A stretch of 13,185 nt of DNA, taken from positions 1,264 through 14,448 of the forward strand of contig DGMY01000084.1 of the NCBI GenBank assembly GCA_002388665.1, written 5' to 3'. This DNA comes from Opitutia bacterium UBA4506. Lineage in GTDB: Bacteria; Verrucomicrobiota; Verrucomicrobiia; Opitutales; Puniceicoccaceae. Numbering within the stretch: the first letter of the stretch is position 1; every line of letters begins with the position of its first letter. Under the pieces are notes generated by a model, which was not told the DNA's origin, did not search any database, and saw only the letters and a program-made list of their open reading frames with translations. A program made the position numbers and the translations under genes. Below, one piece after another: positions 7,274 through 13,185 of this stretch.

Positions 7274-7540
7274 TTAATGCTTCCCCTCGGCTTCCTTGGC
7301 CAGCAAGCGCCGCAGTTCTTCCTTCTTCGATTCGCCCAACTTGGGACGGACCGTTTGGAGCGAATCTTCGTGTTGCTTATAGCAGCGGCACATGTCTTGG
7401 GATTCCATCACCTGACGGTTGTATTTGCCGCAAAAAATGCAGAGCTTCACATGCAGCTTTAGGAAAAATTTTTTCCACGGAGAAAGCTTTTCATAGTCCG
7501 ATTCGGACAAAGCGTTGGAAACTTGTTTGCAGGTTAGCAT
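7274..7540 (-). CDS. Short soluble zinc-finger (ZAS/zf-HC2-like) anti-sigma factor
   Basis: The 88-residue protein lies 12 bases downstream of the ECF sigma gene and should bind and restrain that sigma factor in the cytoplasm. It has the zinc-binding anti-sigma layout: MLTCK with Cys4, then His30-x3-Cys34-x2-Cys37 in LHVKLCIFCGKYNRQ. No membrane segment and no ChrR-type cupin domain are present, so it differs from the proteobacterial RpoE-ChrR pair. A second cluster Cys51-x-Cys53 with His57 is unusual and could be redox-active or bind metal. The C-terminal 25 residues are charged and helical. The start is the ATG at 7540, matching the MLTCK opening common in this family; a TTG at 7549 would add three residues. 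Last gene of the minus-strand operon. Confidence 0.75.
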   Translation of the reverse strand: MLTCKQVSNALSESDYEKLSPWKKFFLKLHVKLCIFCGKYNRQVMESQDMCRCYKQHEDSLQTVRPKLGESKKEELRRLLAKEAEGKH

Positions 7541-7552
7541 CGATCTCAAATA

Positions 7553-8146
7553 TTAAGAGGCGTTCTTGCCGGTCCATTTTTTTTCGAGGGAAATTTTGAG
7601 TTGTTCCCGGGCCCGGTGAAGAAGCACCCATAGATAATTCGGAGTTACATCCAAAACCTTACAGACTTCTTCCGTCGTTTTCTCTTCAAGTATCCGAAGG
7701 ACGAATGCTTCCCGAGCCGGTTCTTTGACTTCGTCGATACAGGTGTCGAACACCTGCCAAAATTCAATATTGTCGAAGTTCTTGCGCGGGTTGAATTGCC
7801 AGGGGTCTGGATTGGTGGTCGCGATGCCACTGTAGCGGAACCAAAAGCTCTCGAGAAGGGTTTCGTCCTCGGAATCCATATCGACCACGCTCTCTCTTAC
7901 CGATTTGCGGATCTGGTCAACGATCTTGTTGCGCATGATACCGCGGAGCCAAAACTTGATGTCTCGGCTTCCGTCGAATCGGTTCAGCGCCTTGATTCCA
8001 GCGAGGAAGGTGTCCTGTACGCAGTCCGCCGCCGTATCGGGGTTTCTCAGGCGCGACATGGCGAATCCGTAGAGATAGTCTCCGTAGCGATCCACCCATG
8101 TCTCGGGTGGGGCGATCTCGACTGGGTTCTCCTCGCGTTCGGGCAT
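7553..8146 (-). CDS. ECF-type sigma-70 family RNA polymerase sigma factor
   Basis: The 197-residue protein contains only regions 2 and 4. Region 2 spans about residues 16-85, with YLYGFAMSRLRNPDTAADCVQDTFL (core binding; about 24-48) and FWLRGIMRNKIVDQIRK (-10 recognition). A longer linker (about 86-128) includes a conserved-looking SFWFRYSG. Region 4 covers about 130-190, with REAFVLRILEEKTTEE and the helix-turn-helix VLDVTPNYLWVLLHRARE that should read the -35 element. It is encoded within the lipid operon, 60 bases after DUF1365 and just before its anti-sigma partner, so it likely amplifies its own expression. The TGTAAG-N16-CGTTTA elements in front of both operons are the natural target candidates. 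The ATG lies inside a short inverted repeat. Confidence 0.92.
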   Translation of the reverse strand: MPEREENPVEIAPPETWVDRYGDYLYGFAMSRLRNPDTAADCVQDTFLAGIKALNRFDGSRDIKFWLRGIMRNKIVDQIRKSVRESVVDMDSEDETLLESFWFRYSGIATTNPDPWQFNPRKNFDNIEFWQVFDTCIDEVKEPAREAFVLRILEEKTTEEVCKVLDVTPNYLWVLLHRAREQLKISLEKKWTGKNAS

Positions 8147-8162
8147 GCATTGGTAAGCATGC
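8143..8162 (-). promoter_or_regulatory. Inverted repeat enclosing the sigma factor start codon
   Basis: GCATGC occurs at 8157-8162 and again at 8143-8148, separated by eight bases; the second copy contains the ATG of the ECF gene (8146-8144). In the mRNA the two copies could pair as a 6-bp stem with an 8-base loop, hiding the start codon. It could equally be an operator or chance. No strong Shine-Dalgarno site is seen immediately before it. Confidence 0.3.
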
Positions 8163-8206
8163 GGTGACCGTTTGTCGGGTCAACGCTCCTTCGAAACTAT
8201 TCTGTT

Positions 8207-9007
8207 TCAGACGATGGGCCGATCGGTTCTCGGGCGGTCGCGATCGACGATCGTTTCCGGGGACCGGGGACGCGGGCGCTGGTAGACGGCCAGCTTTTTC
8301 TTGTAATAGAGTATGGCTGCCTGCCAGGTGATTCGCGGGAGGCTGTTGAAAGCCGTGTCGAGTGGGTGGAGGAGGGCGTAGCGGGTCAGTTTCCCAGTCG
8401 TGAACGGTTTGGTGTGACCTTCGAGGTAGGTTTGCATGGTGCGCTCGCCGTTCTGGTAGAGGTCGACACCCAGAAAGATTGATTCGTTCTCAATTCGGAT
8501 GGTGAACCGATACTCCCCGGTCATGTCATTGAAGGGAGATACATGGAAATCCTTCGGACAGTGTGCCCGCCAGGTGTGTTTGCGGGAATCTTGCTCAAGG
8601 TTCGCAAGGGGATAAATGTGAGTGTCTCCAAAGGTGTTATTCACTTCGACCAGGGCTTGTTGTAGCCGATCTCCTTCCAGTCTCAGGTAGAAATTGACCG
8701 GATTGAAGGAATAGCCGAAGTAGCAGGGCGAGCTGACTAAGACGGTCCGCTCTTTCGGCCCGGGTGACCCCATATAGTGGCGGAGTTTGTCGGAGATCGA
8801 ACGATCTTCGGGTCCCAGGAAATGCCGATCATAGAGGCTCAGGACCGAATAGTGATTGTGGGCAAAAAGGAGGCTCTCCGCACCGAGTCGAGGGATCTCA
8901 TCCAAATCGAAGGTAAAGAAAGTGAATGGATAGCGGAAGGTATGCTCGCGGGGACCGAAGCGTTTGTGGAAAACGGAACCTCGAACGATCTTTGAGCGGA
9001 ACTGCAT
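8207..9007 (-). CDS. DUF1365 family protein
   Basis: The 266-residue protein shows the full set of DUF1365 signatures: VFHKRF (12-17) and FTFDLDEI (31-38), FGYSFNPVNFY (97-107), VNNTFGDTHIY (122-132) and KDFHVSPFNDM (152-162). The biochemical function of DUF1365 is not firmly settled; members almost always sit beside a flavin amine-oxidase-like protein and a CFA-type methylase, and in the bacterial furan-fatty-acid route an O2-dependent step acts after flavin-dependent desaturation, for which a DUF1365 protein is a plausible candidate (my inference). Conserved His and Asn residues would allow metal binding. No signal peptide is seen, but a basic, Pro/Arg-rich tail (about 240-266) is present. 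It lies 30 bases after the FAD gene and 60 bases before the ECF gene, all in one operon. Confidence 0.88.
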   Translation of the reverse strand: MQFRSKIVRGSVFHKRFGPREHTFRYPFTFFTFDLDEIPRLGAESLLFAHNHYSVLSLYDRHFLGPEDRSISDKLRHYMGSPGPKERTVLVSSPCYFGYSFNPVNFYLRLEGDRLQQALVEVNNTFGDTHIYPLANLEQDSRKHTWRAHCPKDFHVSPFNDMTGEYRFTIRIENESIFLGVDLYQNGERTMQTYLEGHTKPFTTGKLTRYALLHPLDTAFNSLPRITWQAAILYYKKKLAVYQRPRPRSPETIVDRDRPRTDRPIV

Positions 9008-9037
9008 GGGTTGATTCTACGGTTATAGGTGGGCGGA

Positions 9038-10327
9038 CTACAGCTCAATTTGAAAGGCCGAGGCCACATCGACCGCGGAGCGGACGGCATCTTCATGGAA
9101 TCCGTAGCCGAAATAGCTTCCACAGAACCAGGTATTCCGCTCCCCGTTTAGTTGCCTCAGTGGAGATTGGGTTTTCATGCTCGCGAAGGAATAGAGAGGA
9201 TGGGTCAGAGTGGTTCTATTGATGACTGTGGCAGGATCGATAGGTGACGATGGGTTAAGCGTCACAATATACTGCTCCTGCGTTTGCAGGTTTTGAAGGC
9301 GATTCATCAGGTAGCTCACCGAGACGGGTCGATCGGACTGATCGCCCGGTTGGCGGACGAAATTCCATGAAGACCACAATTTTGCCGCCGGTGGAAGCTG
9401 GGTGGTGTCCGTATGTAGAATCACCGTGTTGGGCTGATAGGTCCACGCGCCCAGTAGGCACTTTTCGGCATCGCTAGGGTCAAGTAGTAGTTTTAGAGCC
9501 TCGTCTGCATGGGCTCCAATAACAACGTGATCGTATGACTCAACCTGTCCGTCTTCGGTGTGTAAATGTACTTTTCCGTTTCGCCGTTCGATACCTTTGG
9601 GGGCCGAGCAGAGCCGGGGTGCATTGTTGAACTGCTTCAGCATGGTATCCACATAGCTGCGACTTCCACCTTCAACGTATTTCCATGTCGGTCGATTGGT
9701 CAGTCGAAGCAGGCCGTGGTTTTCAAGAAAGTGTAGGTACGGCTCAGCGGGGAAACGATGCATTTGAGCAATCGGGGAAGACCAGATTGCGGAACCCATT
9801 GGATACACGTAATTGTTGAGAAACTCGTGACTGAAGGAGCGGTCTTGAAAATATTCTCCCAAGGTCCTTCCGTCCAGGTAGCCAGATTGGAGGTCGCTGT
9901 ATCCGATCTTTGCGAAGCGCCAGAGGTCACGAATCAAACGCAGGTGTCGCGGACTGACGTAGTCTCTGAAGCGCGGGAACAAACTCGTGAGCGAATTTCC
10001 TGAATAGCCATACCGGTGCGCATGGTCGTAGTAGCTGAAGGTCATTGAACTATCGCAAAGGCGGACCTTCAGTTGCTCGAGTACTTTTGTGAACAGGGGG
10101 TAGTTCCGGTGATTCATTACGATGAAACCGGTATCGACGGGCGTCCCTTTATCCGGGCCATTTGGCACCCGTAGCGTGCGAGTATGGCCCCCCACATAAT
10201 CATTCTTTTCGAAGATCGTTACGTCGTGCTTGCGTTGGAGGAGCCACGCCGCGGTGAGACCGGCGACGCCAGCACCGATGACTGCTATCCGCTGGGGTGC
10301 TTGAGCCGTGGTGCCCATCTTGATCAT
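9038..10327 (-). CDS. FAD-dependent amine-oxidase-like oxidoreductase
   Basis: The 429-residue flavoprotein has an N-terminal dinucleotide-binding motif RIAVIGAGVAGLTAAW (13-28), the FAD-ribose acidic end TIFEKNDYVGGHTRT, VDTGFIVMNHRNYP, a central YVEGGSRSYVD, and the C-terminal flavin motif CGSYFGYGFHEDAVRSA. This is the COG2907-type family that travels with DUF1365 and CFA-type enzymes. A homologous flavin amine-oxidase-like protein in Rhodobacter is, to my recollection, the desaturase acting on methylated acyl chains in furan fatty acid synthesis; the same activity here is inference. I chose the ATG at 10327, which overlaps the TGA of the preceding CFA-type gene (ATGA), indicating translational coupling. 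The frame is open further upstream, but that part lies within the preceding gene. An alternative ATG at 10318 also exists. Confidence 0.9.
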   Translation of the reverse strand: MIKMGTTAQAPQRIAVIGAGVAGLTAAWLLQRKHDVTIFEKNDYVGGHTRTLRVPNGPDKGTPVDTGFIVMNHRNYPLFTKVLEQLKVRLCDSSMTFSYYDHAHRYGYSGNSLTSLFPRFRDYVSPRHLRLIRDLWRFAKIGYSDLQSGYLDGRTLGEYFQDRSFSHEFLNNYVYPMGSAIWSSPIAQMHRFPAEPYLHFLENHGLLRLTNRPTWKYVEGGSRSYVDTMLKQFNNAPRLCSAPKGIERRNGKVHLHTEDGQVESYDHVVIGAHADEALKLLLDPSDAEKCLLGAWTYQPNTVILHTDTTQLPPAAKLWSSWNFVRQPGDQSDRPVSVSYLMNRLQNLQTQEQYIVTLNPSSPIDPATVINRTTLTHPLYSFASMKTQSPLRQLNGERNTWFCGSYFGYGFHEDAVRSAVDVASAFQIEL

Positions 10328-11340
10328 GACTTGGTGAAGCGGTAGTGCATGACCATCCATTCGTTTCCCTCGGAATGTCCAAAGAGTTCTGAACAGGCCA
10401 TGTAGAACATCCGCCAACGCTGTGCCCAGATTTTCGCTTCTTTAGCTCCGTAGCAATCTTTGAAAATTCGTAAGACTTTCTCGCGGTTGCTGTCCTGATT
10501 CTGAAGCCAGGCTTCCAGTGTACGGCTATAGTGGGTTCCATTTACCGACCAACTGGCCTCTAGGTCGAGTGACTCGGCGGCGCTCGGGAGTAAATCTCGT
10601 GATGGCATAATGCCCCCTGTGAAAAAGTATTTCGACATCCAGTCTTTGGAGGAATTCGCTTCGAAGAGGTATGCGTCGCTTTTGTGGGCAAATATATGGA
10701 CGAAGAGTTTTCCCCGTGGTTCTAGCCAATCGTGAATTCTTTTCAGAAGTTTGCGGTGATTGCGGACATGCTCGAACATTTCGACGGACACGATCCGGTC
10801 GTAGGTTTGGTCGGGCGTGAAATTGTTAATGTCACACGTGATGACTCTCAGGTTGTTCAGCCCACGGTCCGCAGCAGTTGTCTCGATGTAGGCGCGCTGT
10901 GATGACGAGTTGCTAACCGCAGTAATGCGTGAGCTCGGATACTGGGCGGCCATCCAGAGGCTGAGGGACCCCCAGCCACATCCAAGTTCCAGTATGTCCT
11001 GCCCATTTGCCAGCTGCGCTCGCTCGCTTGTCGTTCTTAACATCGCGACTTCCGAACTTTCAAGTGTGTCGGTGTCAGAATTCCACAGTCCGCTGCTGTA
11101 CTTGAGGTGAGGTCCGAGAACCAATTCGAAATAGGCAGCAGGGATCTCATAGTGTTGGTCGTTGGCGGCGTCCGTGTGTTCAGCAAGTGGCCGTTGTTCC
11201 ATCAGCTCAATCCATTGGCTTGCGCTCTTGCGCTCGGCCTTAATGGAGGCCAGGCGATCTTTTAGCAGTTTTGCAATGCCGATACGGATCCATCGATCGG
11301 GTAGGTAGCCGTGTTCGGCCAATTTGATCATCAAGCTCAT
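10324..11340 (-). CDS. CFA synthase-family methyltransferase, coclaurine-N-methyltransferase-like branch
   Basis: The 338-residue SAM-dependent methyltransferase belongs to the CFA/mycolic-acid/coclaurine N-methyltransferase superfamily but lacks the N-terminal domain of true CFA synthases. Seen motifs: HYEIPAAYFELVLGPHLKYS, YSSGLW (81-86), ILELGCGWG (116-124), VSNSSSQRAYI, VSVEMFEHV, DWMSKYFFTGGIMPS, GTHYSRTLEAWL and RWRMFYMACSELFG. The Cys of CFA enzymes is replaced by Ser in YSSGLW, as is usual in this branch. Acceptor is probably an unsaturated or already modified acyl chain; not proven. It is the first gene of the five-gene operon. I chose the ATG at 11340 because the conserved N-terminus begins there and the promoter element lies inside the longer open frame (to 11442). 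Its TGA overlaps the next ATG. Confidence 0.88.
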   Translation of the reverse strand: MSLMIKLAEHGYLPDRWIRIGIAKLLKDRLASIKAERKSASQWIELMEQRPLAEHTDAANDQHYEIPAAYFELVLGPHLKYSSGLWNSDTDTLESSEVAMLRTTSERAQLANGQDILELGCGWGSLSLWMAAQYPSSRITAVSNSSSQRAYIETTAADRGLNNLRVITCDINNFTPDQTYDRIVSVEMFEHVRNHRKLLKRIHDWLEPRGKLFVHIFAHKSDAYLFEANSSKDWMSKYFFTGGIMPSRDLLPSAAESLDLEASWSVNGTHYSRTLEAWLQNQDSNREKVLRIFKDCYGAKEAKIWAQRWRMFYMACSELFGHSEGNEWMVMHYRFTKS

Positions 11341-11360
11341 AGTAGGGAGTGTTGAAAGAG

Positions 11361-11388
11361 TAAACGGGGTAGAGCGGCTGAACTTACA
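11361..11388 (-). promoter_or_regulatory. ECF-type promoter of the CFA/FAD/DUF1365/sigma operon
   Basis: On the minus strand TGTAAG (11388-11383), 16 bases, then CGTTTA (11366-11361) exactly reproduces the element before the desaturase operon, with further identity in TGTAAGTT and CGTTTACTCT. The ATG at 11340 is 20 bases past the -10 half, giving a leader of roughly a dozen bases without a Shine-Dalgarno site. Because the operon encodes the sigma factor itself, this would be an autoregulatory promoter. Confidence 0.7.
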
Positions 11389-11399
11389 TGAAAAGAGTT

Positions 11400-11427
11400 T
11401 GTAAGTATTTCGGCAGAGGCGGAGATA
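11400..11427 (+). promoter_or_regulatory. Putative -35-like element for the lipoprotein gene
   Basis: TGTAAG (11400-11405) is followed, after 16 bases, by GAGATA (11422-11427), which matches the operon -10 half only at the final TA. The -35 half lies back-to-back with that of the CFA operon (CTTACA-N11-TGTAAG), the same spacing as in the 4147-4169 region, and is 36 bases from the lipoprotein ATG, as for the SRPBCC gene. A weak promoter or one arm of an operator are both possible. Confidence 0.35.
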
Positions 11428-11435
11428 GGTTATTG

Positions 11436-12038
11436 ATGTCAAAACGAACCGTTCCCACTGCTCTCCTCGTTCTAGGCGTTTGCTGCCTTTTCACTGCCTG
11501 TTCTTCTTCTAAAAATATGCATACTTCATCTGATCCCAACACACGCTACCGTGCCGCGCTCTCTGAAACCGACCCTTCCCAGTTCTCCCTGCCAGAGAGC
11601 GGATCGCCTGAAGAAGCTCAGATGCTGGATGGCGTCCGCCAATTCTTCAGCGAATATACCCGCTCGAGTATCGACGCCAATATCGACTCGGTTTACGCAG
11701 AAAACCTCTATTTCCGCGATGCGTTTAGACAATTCGATAATCGCGATGCAGTGCAGGCTTATTTGGTAAATGGGCTCGAACCATTGGATCAGGCAGAGTT
11801 TCAGATTAATCGGATCATTTCTCAAAACGGCGAATATTATATCGATTGGCTGATGCGTTTGGACTTCAAGAAAACTCCCAAGGGCACATGGGAGGAGTCG
11901 ATCGGGATGACCCATTTGCGCTTCAATGACGCGGGTAAGGTCATTTTTCATCAGGATTACTGGGATCCCACTGATATTGTCTATCGCCGGATTCCCGTAG
12001 CCAAGCAACTGATCGCCTACGCGCAGGGCAAGATGTAG
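11436..12038 (+). CDS. NTF2-like (SnoaL-type) lipoprotein
   Basis: The 200-residue protein has a lipoprotein signal: basic MSKR start, hydrophobic core TALLVLGVCCL, and a lipobox-like LFTAC with Cys22, then a Ser/Asn-rich linker. The mature part has the NTF2/SnoaL cone fold: FFSEYTRSSIDANIDSVYAENLYFRDAF, a helix DAVQAYLVNGLEPL, YYIDWLMRLDF, and the signature GMTHLRFNDAGKVIFHQDYWDP (about residues 151-172). This family of NTF2-like proteins is a common partner of FAD/DUF1365/CFA gene sets in Proteobacteria; it may bind lipid intermediates at the envelope, but no reaction is known. The start is the ATG at 11436, which gives the signal peptide; the frame opens at an ATG at 11388 inside the opposite promoter. 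It is divergent from the CFA operon, with 95 bases between starts. Confidence 0.85.
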   Translation: MSKRTVPTALLVLGVCCLFTACSSSKNMHTSSDPNTRYRAALSETDPSQFSLPESGSPEEAQMLDGVRQFFSEYTRSSIDANIDSVYAENLYFRDAFRQFDNRDAVQAYLVNGLEPLDQAEFQINRIISQNGEYYIDWLMRLDFKKTPKGTWEESIGMTHLRFNDAGKVIFHQDYWDPTDIVYRRIPVAKQLIAYAQGKM

Positions 12039-12452
12039 CCCCGGATCAGTGGATCAGTTTGGCCTGTCCCCCAAAACTAAACCACTTGAAGAGTTGGTCT
12101 GGCTCCGACACGAGGGAGAATGGCCTGGGGAAGAGCAAATGCCTCAGATTCGAATCAAGCATGCAGATATTGCCTGCCCCTGAATAGCGAAGAATGATCG
12201 ACGGACTTCGCCGCAAGCAGGGGCTTGACAACCAGTGAGGGCGCCGTAGGAGCCCCAATTCTGCTGGGATTGAACCCGGGGAGGCAAGGGGGTAGGAAAG
12301 CCGTTTAGTGGTTCCCTTGGGGGATGTTCAATTGGGTGCGATTTTCGTCGGGTCAATTCACTTCAAACAGAGAGTGTCGAAGGTCCCTTGATGTTTTCGG
12401 AGCAAAATCTTCTTGCTGGAATCCTGAGAATCGGGGAGTGTAGCTCTTGTGG
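12039..12452. other. Intergenic, no gene recognised
   Basis: This stretch after the lipoprotein gene has only short frames without family resemblance. It begins with a tandem GGATCAGT GGATCAGT (12043-12058). A T-arm-like string appears on the minus strand near 12265-12285, but no tRNA cloverleaf can be built around it. No convincing terminator with a T-run is visible. Confidence 0.4.
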
Positions 12453-12680
12453 ATGAAGCGACAGCAGAGAGAAGAGAGGCCGGAAATGTGGATCGTTTCC
12501 CATCGACTAATGAGTTTTTTGGAGATGTCAGCAGTAGGGCCCGTGAAAGGGGTTCCCCAGATTTTGCATTTGCCCCCGTTTTCCCGCGGGTCCAAATCGC
12601 CGAGGCCGGGTTCGGCTTCTTCTCCTCGGGCACTGCGTCGGCAGGGTATGACAACTCCGACTCGGAAATCGAGGCACTCG

Positions 12681-12706
12681 TCCGCCGTAGCCTTGGCGAA
12701 GGCGGA
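12681..12706. repeat. Short imperfect palindrome of an interspersed-repeat type
   Basis: TCCGCC (12681-12686) and GGCGGA (12701-12706) are inverted around a 14-base centre GTAGCCTTGGCGAA. I recall near-identical GC-rich strings as dispersed short repeats in many bacterial and metagenomic assemblies, where they show up in spurious translations such as SLGEGG or LRQGYGG. Only one copy is visible in this window, so its repeat status rests on recollection. Confidence 0.4.
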
Positions 12707-12758
12707 TGGGCCGAACAGGCACTTGTATGCGCCCGTGCCGACATCGGGTTTGGATCCG

Positions 12759-13185
12759 ATGGGGTTGCATTCCTATGGTGATACTGTCTCTGGCACCTAT
12801 ACGGTAGAGCTAAAGTCGGATCCTCCTACAGATGGCAGAGCTAAAAAAGTGTGGAATCGGAATAAAGGTATTATTGGCGAAGTAACGAGGGATTATGAAG
12901 TAACTGTTTCAGAAAACCAAGCTGAAGGAGAGTTTAAAGGAAATTCCGAATCGAACTTTCTAAGGAATATGTCATCCCCATCCTTGGGGATTTCTATAAG
13001 TAAGTTGTCTTTCGGATTAGAGGCTACAACGATACACAAAGCGGTTTCTGAAAAATGGACTTTTATAGATTCGACAGATTCAGATGAAAACCCATATACA
13101 ACGGCTACCGTGAGCGTGATATTTAACGCGAGACTCATAGTCACAGGAGGAGTCAGCGTGTCAGCTGGGGATGTCCCAATTCTTG
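12759..13185 (+). CDS. Partial hypothetical ORF running off the window; possible RHS-tail-like junction
   Basis: A reading frame with no stop continues from here to the last base (142 codons), and the same frame is open back to an ATG at 12453. The product from 12759 starts MGLHSYGDTVSGTYTVELK and is rich in beta-prone segments (YEVTVSENQ, LGISISKLSFGLE, TATVSVIFNARLIVTGG), with coding-like composition. The upstream part (12453-12758) is Arg/Pro/Ser-rich, contains the palindromic repeat and looks like a shadow frame. The residues just before the ATG extend the frame as SGLDPMGL, reminiscent of the DPxGL motif that ends RHS cores before variable C-terminal domains; no RHS repeats are present here. 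The DNA becomes clearly richer in A and T from about 12780. Start, function and completeness are all uncertain. Confidence 0.4.
   Translation, partial: MGLHSYGDTVSGTYTVELKSDPPTDGRAKKVWNRNKGIIGEVTRDYEVTVSENQAEGEFKGNSESNFLRNMSSPSLGISISKLSFGLEATTIHKAVSEKWTFIDSTDSDENPYTTATVSVIFNARLIVTGGVSVSAGDVPIL

Noticed and set aside
11388..11435. Longer start for the lipoprotein gene
   Set aside because: It would place 16 residues ahead of the signal peptide and begin inside the opposite promoter element; the ATG at 11436 gives a standard lipoprotein signal.
12043..12058. Tandem GGATCAGT duplication as a direct-repeat attachment site
   Set aside because: It is only two 8-base units, with no integrase or second copy elsewhere in the window; chance or slippage is sufficient.
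12265..12285. Minus-strand string GGGTTCAATCCC resembling a tRNA T-arm
   Set aside because: The arms do not form a full five-base stem, and no acceptor, anticodon or D arm can be placed around it.
12449..12781. 110-codon plus-strand ORF
   Set aside because: It contains the dispersed-repeat translation (SLGEGG) and no family resemblance; it is likely non-coding or out of frame with the partial gene at the window end.
1..13185. CRISPR array, transposase or prophage genes
   Set aside because: No regularly spaced repeats and no transposase, integrase or phage protein motifs are visible on either strand.

Overview
The window looks like a chromosomal segment of a moderately GC-rich, Gram-negative-type bacterium. 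Shine-Dalgarno sites are weak or absent in front of several genes, one gene encodes a lipoprotein, and the mix of a cytosolic GH3 glycosidase with this lipid-modification gene set would fit Verrucomicrobiota (Opitutae-like) or a neighbouring phylum. That placement is inference from gene content only; no rRNA or other phylogenetic marker is present.

Layout. Bases 1-302 hold a hairpin terminator and no convincing gene. A GH3 beta-glucosidase (303-2402, +) and a spermidine-synthase-like SAM-binding protein (2703-3446, +) form the left flank and have no evident link to the rest. From 3658 to 12038 lies one coherent island: a SRPBCC protein (-), divergent from a three-gene operon fatty-acid desaturase / DUF1295 / CFA-type synthase (+). 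This converges on a five-gene operon on the minus strand: CFA/coclaurine-N-methyltransferase-like enzyme, FAD amine-oxidase-like protein, DUF1365, ECF sigma factor and short zinc-finger anti-sigma factor. A divergent NTF2-like lipoprotein gene closes the island. The right end (12039-13185) is gene-poor, carries a small palindromic repeat, and ends in an A/T-richer open reading frame that runs off the window.

How the genes work together. The FAD oxidase, DUF1365, CFA-type methylase, DUF1295, NTF2-like and ECF/anti-sigma families recur together in Proteobacteria, where a similar set is under the RpoE-ChrR photo-oxidative stress system and methylases, a flavin desaturase and an oxygenase act on unsaturated acyl chains of phospholipids (methylated and furan fatty acids). 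I infer that this island modifies membrane acyl chains under control of its own ECF sigma factor. The strongest sequence evidence for one regulon is a shared promoter element, TGTAAG-N16-CGTTTA, found upstream of both operons. In both divergent intergenic regions its -35 half lies back-to-back with a second -35-like element at exactly the same distance (CTTAC[A/G]-N11-TGTAAG). This predicts that all four transcription units, including the SRPBCC and lipoprotein genes, are co-regulated.
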